From an uncultured Acidobacteriota bacterium (lineage in GTDB: Bacteria > Acidobacteriota > Vicinamibacteria > Vicinamibacterales > UBA8438), in assembly GCA_937888665.1 (NCBI GenBank), contig CALBET010000067.1:1-9693 (forward strand): a stretch of DNA of 9,693 bases, read 5' to 3'. The translations under genes and the position numbers were made by a program. The notes below the pieces were generated by a model. That model did not search any database. It saw only the letters and a list, made by a program, of their open reading frames with translations, and was not told the DNA's origin. Of this stretch, positions 5,992 through 9,693 are shown piece by piece. Position 1 is the first letter of the stretch; each line of letters begins with the position of its first letter.

Positions 5992-7427
5992 CTGGGCGCC
6001 CGCTTCGGGCGATAGACATGGGTGCTTTGGCCAAAGAAGACCTCGGCCGCCTCCATCAATGTTTCCGACAGCGTGGGATGGGGGTGGATACACAGCCGGA
6101 GGTCGGCAGCCGTCGCTCCCATTTCGATCGCGACGACGCCCTCGGCAATCAGTTCTCCGGCGCCGCTGCCCGCGATTCCCACGCCGAGAATCTGTTCCGA
6201 CTCCGGGTCGATGATCAGCTTGGTGACTCCTGACGGGCGATCGAGGGTCATCGCCCGGCCAGAGGCCGCCCAGGGAAAGCGTGTGACCTGCACTGACCGG
6301 CCTTCCGCCTTGGCCTGCGTCTCGGTCAATCCACACCACGCCACCTCCGGGTCCGTAAACACGACCGCCGGAATCGCACCTGGCTCAAACACGGCCTTGT
6401 GGCCAGCAATCGCCTCCACGGCGGTGCGCGCCTCGTGACTCGCCTTGTGGGCCAGCATCGGCTCGCCCACCAGATCACCCACCGCGAACAGCGTCGGCTC
6501 CGCCGTGCGCCGCTGCCCGTCGACCATGACGAAACCGCGCGCGTCCCGCTGCACGGCGGTGCGCTCCAACCCCGGAATCTCCGAGTTCGGTACGCGGCCC
6601 ACCGCGACCAGCACCCGGTCAAACTGTTGCTCCGAGTGTGCGACCGCGTCGCCCTGCAACGTCACCCGGACACCGTCGCCGTCTTCCGCCAATCCGACGA
6701 CGGTCGTCTCCAGCAGCACCGCCTGGCAGAGCCCCTCGAGTCGCCGCGCCAGCACGGACACGAGATCACGGTCAGCCCCGGGCAGGAGTCCAGAGGTCAT
6801 CTCCACGACCGTGACCGCGGACCCGAGTGCCGCATACACGGACCCCAGCTCGAGCCCGATGTACCCGCCACCGACGACCAGCAGCGACTCTGGAATGGTC
6901 GGCAGGTCCAACGCACGGGTTGAGTCCCAGACCCGGTCGCTGTCGAGCGACAGCACCGCCGGCAACGCCGGGCGCGAGCCGGTGGACAGGATCCCGTGCG
7001 TAAAGGTCAGGTCGACCGGCTCGTCGTCCCCGTCGGGGTTGTCCGGCCTCGTCACCCGCACGGACGTGGGACCCAGCAGCTCGGCCCGGCCACGCAGATA
7101 GGTAACGCCGCGCTGGGTCGACAACTGGCCCAGGCCCCCGGTCAACCGGCCGACCACCCCGTCCTTCCAGGCCCGCAGCCGGTCGAGGTCAAGCGCCGGC
7201 TCCGCGAACTCCACTCCCCACGCTCGCGCCTCGCGGGCCTCCGTGAGGACCTTGGCGACGTGCAGCAAGGCTTTTGACGGCATGCACCCGCGATAGAGAC
7301 AGACACCGCCCGGATGTGCGGCCTCGTCGATGAGGGTGACCTGCATGCCCAGATCCGCGGCCAGAAACGCGGCGGCGTAGCCACCGGGGCCACCACCAAT
7401 CACCGCGAGATGCGTCGAATTCGTCAT
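5985..7427 (-). CDS. lpdA: Dihydrolipoyl dehydrogenase (E3)
   Basis: This is a 480-residue flavoprotein. It reoxidises dihydrolipoyl groups of 2-oxoacid dehydrogenase complexes or the glycine cleavage system, using FAD and NAD+. The ATG at 7427 places the FAD-binding GGGPGG at residues 11-16; the frame runs further upstream without family sequence. The redox disulfide is Cys43-x4-Cys48 in GGVCLYRGCMPSKALL. The NAD-binding fold shows VVGGGYIGLELGSVYAALG, and the second FAD contact is TLFAVGDLVGEPMLAHKA. Near the C-terminus HPHPTLSE gives His450, the catalytic base, with its partner Glu455. The YRG variant between the cysteines differs from the common NVG form but occurs in the family. No dehydrogenase E1 or E2 genes are adjacent, so the partner complex cannot be named. 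The Shine-Dalgarno is weak. Confidence 0.95.
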   Translation of the reverse strand: MTNSTHLAVIGGGPGGYAAAFLAADLGMQVTLIDEAAHPGGVCLYRGCMPSKALLHVAKVLTEAREARAWGVEFAEPALDLDRLRAWKDGVVGRLTGGLGQLSTQRGVTYLRGRAELLGPTSVRVTRPDNPDGDDEPVDLTFTHGILSTGSRPALPAVLSLDSDRVWDSTRALDLPTIPESLLVVGGGYIGLELGSVYAALGSAVTVVEMTSGLLPGADRDLVSVLARRLEGLCQAVLLETTVVGLAEDGDGVRVTLQGDAVAHSEQQFDRVLVAVGRVPNSEIPGLERTAVQRDARGFVMVDGQRRTAEPTLFAVGDLVGEPMLAHKASHEARTAVEAIAGHKAVFEPGAIPAVVFTDPEVAWCGLTETQAKAEGRSVQVTRFPWAASGRAMTLDRPSGVTKLIIDPESEQILGVGIAGSGAGELIAEGVVAIEMGATAADLRLCIHPHPTLSETLMEAAEVFFGQSTHVYRPKRAPRV

Positions 7428-7687
7428 AGTGCGTGTCCAGTCCAGATTCAGAAATCCCTGGCCGGCGTCGCTCGCGCCCACCAGCAGGCGGTCACTTCCA
7501 GCGGGCACAGTGCGCCCCAGCCCGGACACCCCCCGGTGCCAAGCCTACGGCGCCACCCTCCGACCTCCGACCGTAAGTGTAGCAAGGCCGTTCCTTGCCT
7601 TGTACGGGCGCGCCGTTCCATCATGGGAGGACCTCGCTCGACGGCGGGGTCGCACGGTAGGCGGCCACCGTCACGGGGAGTGTGTTC
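7428..7687. other. Divergent spacer between lpd and the peptidase gene, with an imperfect hairpin
   Basis: No gene is supported in these 260 bp. The clearest structure is an imperfect inverted repeat at 7571-7607: CCGTA (7571-7575) pairs with TACGG (7603-7607), and GCAAGG (7582-7587) with CCTTGC (7593-7598). On the minus strand it contains TACACT (7580-7575), a possible -10 box for lpd, but no good -35 box is seen. It could be an operator shared by the two divergent genes; this is inference from position. Confidence 0.4.
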
Positions 7688-9388
7688 ATGAGCAGGCGCG
7701 GCGCGTCCTTCGGCGGCCGGATCGGCGGTCTCACTCTCGTGGCCGGCATCGCCGCCCTCGTGGCCCCCACCGGGGGCGTGACGGCGCGCGCCCGCCAGGA
7801 AACGACCATGACGCGATTGTTTGCCCCAGTTGAAATCGGCGCCGACCTGTCGGACCTCCCCACCTCGGAGCGGCGGGCGTTGGCCCACATCGTGGACGCC
7901 GCCCGGGTGATGGACGGTCTCTTTCTCCAACAAGTGTGGGCCGGCAACCCGTCGATGTTGCTGTCGCTCCTCGGCGATCGGAGTGCAGCGGGCGAAGCCA
8001 GGCGTGACTTCTTCCTGCTGAACAAGGGGCCGTGGTCCCGAATCGAGGCCAACCGGCCCTTCGTGGCCAATGCCCCCGACAAACCGGCGGCCGCCAATTT
8101 TTATCCGGCTGGCGCGACTCGAGAGGACGTCGCGGCGTGGTTCGATCGGCTCGACGCTCCCGCGCGAGCGGCCGCGACCGGATTTTTCACCACGATCCGA
8201 CGAGGGCCCGACGGCGAGTTCTCGAGTGTGCCCTACAGCGTGGAGTACCAGGGCCCCCTGGCGATTGCGGCCGAGCATTTGCGCGCGGGCGCCCGCGCCA
8301 CGACGCAACCGACCCTGCGTCGATACCTCGAGAGTCGCGCGGCCTCGTTCGCCTCCAATGACTACTACGACAGCGATGTCGCCTGGATGGAGCTCGACGC
8401 GTCGATCGAACCGACCATCGGTCCGTATGAGGTCTACGAAGACGGGTGGTTCAACTACAAGGCCGCCTTTGAGGCGTTTGTCACCATCCGCGACGCGGCA
8501 GCCAGTGCCGATCTGACCCGGTTCGGCGAACAGCTGCAAGGCCTGGAGGACACGCTCCCGATCGACCCCGCGTTCCGGAACCCGTCGCTCGGCGCCCTGG
8601 CCCCGATTCGGGTCGTCAACGTCGTCTTCACCGCCGGCGAGGCGAACAGCGGCGTCCAGACGGCGGCATTCAACCTGCCCAACGATGAACGAGTCGTGCG
8701 GGAAAAAGGATCGAAACGGGTCATGCTCAAGAATGTGCAAGAGGCCAAGTTCGAGCATGTGTTGACCCCCATTTCTCGGGTCGCCCTGCCTTCGGACGAG
8801 CGGCGGGACGTCAGCTTCGACGCCTTCTTCACCCACATCCTGATGCACGAGCTGATGCATGGGTTGGGCCCCAGTACCATCACTGTCGATGGCGTTGAGA
8901 CGACGGTCCGTCGGCAGCTCCGAGAGACCTACAGCACGATTGAAGAGGCGAAGGCGGACATCTCCGGGCTCTGGGCGCTGCACCAGCTCATCGACCGGGG
9001 AGTGGTCGACCCGTCGCTGGCACGGAGCATGTACACCACGTTTCTGGCGTCGGCGTTCCGGTCTATCCGGTTCGGTATCAATGAAGCGCACGGACGAGGC
9101 GTCGCCATACAGCTCAACTCGTTTCTCGACGCCGGCGCGGTCACCGTGGACGGCGACGGTCGCTTCGCGGTCGACCACAGCCGGATCCGCGACGCGGTCA
9201 CCATGCTGACGGCCGAGTTGATGACCCTCCAAGCCACAGGCGATGTCGAGGCAGCGGAGCAGATACTGGAGAGCCGCGGCGTGGTCCGCCCGGAGGTGCA
9301 GCTCGTGCTGGACCGACTGGGCGGCGTACCAACCGACATTGAGCCGCTCTACGTCACCGCGGTGCGGCTGGCGCGCGAAACCCGCTGA
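7688..9388 (+). CDS. Exported M49-like metallopeptidase (dipeptidyl-peptidase III family)
   Basis: This is a 566-residue protein. I chose the ATG at 7688: GGGGAG lies 7 bases upstream, while the GTG at 7682 would leave only one base. Residues 1-36 look like a signal peptide (SRRGASFGGRIGG, then LTLVAGIAALVA, with a likely cut near VTARA); the twin arginine lacks the rest of a Tat motif. The zinc site is His387-Glu388-Leu-Met-His391, followed by EEAKAD (419-424), where Glu420 would be the third ligand. FGINEAHGRG (462-471) may carry the conserved later histidine of the family. Typical M49 enzymes have HELLGH with six residues; a five-residue HExxH form is known in bacterial relatives such as the Caldithrix enzyme. 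I infer a periplasmic or secreted zinc peptidase that trims peptides. Relatives may be annotated as Zn-dependent or NUDIX-linked hydrolases. No operon partner is visible. Confidence 0.8.
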   Translation: MSRRGASFGGRIGGLTLVAGIAALVAPTGGVTARARQETTMTRLFAPVEIGADLSDLPTSERRALAHIVDAARVMDGLFLQQVWAGNPSMLLSLLGDRSAAGEARRDFFLLNKGPWSRIEANRPFVANAPDKPAAANFYPAGATREDVAAWFDRLDAPARAAATGFFTTIRRGPDGEFSSVPYSVEYQGPLAIAAEHLRAGARATTQPTLRRYLESRAASFASNDYYDSDVAWMELDASIEPTIGPYEVYEDGWFNYKAAFEAFVTIRDAAASADLTRFGEQLQGLEDTLPIDPAFRNPSLGALAPIRVVNVVFTAGEANSGVQTAAFNLPNDERVVREKGSKRVMLKNVQEAKFEHVLTPISRVALPSDERRDVSFDAFFTHILMHELMHGLGPSTITVDGVETTVRRQLRETYSTIEEAKADISGLWALHQLIDRGVVDPSLARSMYTTFLASAFRSIRFGINEAHGRGVAIQLNSFLDAGAVTVDGDGRFAVDHSRIRDAVTMLTAELMTLQATGDVEAAEQILESRGVVRPEVQLVLDRLGGVPTDIEPLYVTAVRLARETR

Positions 9389-9406
9389 CCGTCCCTGTGG
9401 TCAGCG
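9383..9406 (+). terminator. Inverted repeat across the peptidase stop codon
   Basis: CGCTGACC (9383-9390) and GGTCAGCG (9399-9406) pair perfectly around an 8-base loop, and the left arm includes the TGA stop (9386-9388). There is no U-run, so it is a possible terminator or mRNA 3'-end stabiliser rather than a clear intrinsic terminator. Confidence 0.4.
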
Positions 9407-9474
9407 CCGACGGACCCCACAAACCGCCTCTACCCGCCGGCTCCGTGCGGCGCATGCCAGAGAGAGGGCGCGCG

Positions 9475-9693
9475 ACAATGCGCGCCCCGCGGGCCCGGAG
9501 TGGGGCACGGGGCCCCCGCGAGGGCCCGCGTGGGGTTCGGGGCGCAGCCCCGTCTGAGAGAAGCCGAGTGGGGCACTCGGGGTCCCCGCGCAGCGGTCGC
9601 GTGCGGTTCGGGGCGCAGCCCCGTCTACGAAAAGCCCAACAATGCGCGCCCCGCGGGCCCGGAGTGGGGCACGGGGCCCCCGCGAGGGCCCGC
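9475..9693. repeat. GC-rich tandem repeat array with palindromic core (cut by the window end)
   Basis: Bases 9475-9529 recur without a mismatch at 9639-9693, a period of 164 bp, and the second copy is cut off by the window end. Inside the period are two related sub-units of about 70 bp. They begin at GAGTGGGGCAC (9498 and 9566), a third begins at 9662, and the first two each end in the palindrome CGGGGCGCAGCCCCG (9538-9552 and 9609-9623). The sub-units differ in the middle. The palindrome can fold into a 6-bp stem with a GCA loop, and is present in inverted orientation at 672-686. No coding frame is supported from 9389 to the end. The array could be a REP-like or terminator-type repeat; its function is unknown. 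Confidence 0.82.

Noticed and set aside
7448..9232. 594-codon open frame on the minus strand across the peptidase gene
   Set aside because: It is the complement of a well-supported M49-like gene in high-GC DNA, where long antisense frames are common. Its translation is rich in Arg, Gly and Val, shows no family motif and has no Shine-Dalgarno.
9475..9693. CRISPR array
   Set aside because: The repeats are long, imperfect, palindromic and nearly contiguous, with no regular short repeat and unique spacers, and no cas genes are present.

Overview
The window is high-GC bacterial chromosome. The genes point to a Gram-negative, respiring organism: an outer-membrane beta-barrel end, complex I subunits, lipoyl synthase and dihydrolipoyl dehydrogenase. 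The combination of a surface barrel of the kind seen with TolB/PD40 proteins, a TPR-aspartyl protease, a DUF2203 protein and an exported M49-like peptidase suggests Acidobacteriota (perhaps a Vicinamibacteria-like lineage). That placement is an inference from protein style, not a computed result.

Layout. At 1-664 (+) lie the last codons of a beta-barrel protein and an overlapping small zinc-finger (anti-sigma type) protein. Positions 665-884 hold a GC-rich hairpin of a repeat family and a 166-bp MITE-like element with 25-bp terminal inverted repeats. The right end of this element supplies the stop codon of the next gene. At 881-2386 (-) is an exported TPR protein with two retropepsin-like aspartyl protease domains. 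A 283-bp spacer follows. At 2670-3971 (-) a tight operon reads ferredoxin, nuoB, nuoI. At 4130-4483 (-) is a DUF2203 protein. At 4574-4950 (-) are the remains of a UlaG/UPF0173-type metallo-beta-lactamase-fold hydrolase, broken by a large internal deletion and a frameshift. At 5015-5977 (+) is lipA, and lpd (5985-7427, -) converges on it with 7 bp between the stops. A 260-bp divergent spacer separates lpd from an exported M49-like (dipeptidyl-peptidase III family) metallopeptidase (7688-9388, +). The window ends in a GC-rich tandem repeat array whose palindromic core also occurs, inverted, at 668-690.

How the genes relate. LipA builds the lipoyl cofactor and Lpd reoxidises it in 2-oxoacid dehydrogenases, so they are a functional pair although on opposite strands. 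The electrons lead to the respiratory chain, of which NuoB and NuoI are the Fe-S subunits nearest the quinone. Their operon with a 7Fe ferredoxin, without the other nuo genes, is the most suggestive arrangement here. The aspartyl protease and the M49-like peptidase are both predicted to be exported, which fits a peptide-degrading lifestyle. I did not find a clearly new multi-gene system. The points of interest are the ferredoxin-nuoB-nuoI operon, the MITE-like element at a stop codon, the decayed hydrolase and the repeat family.
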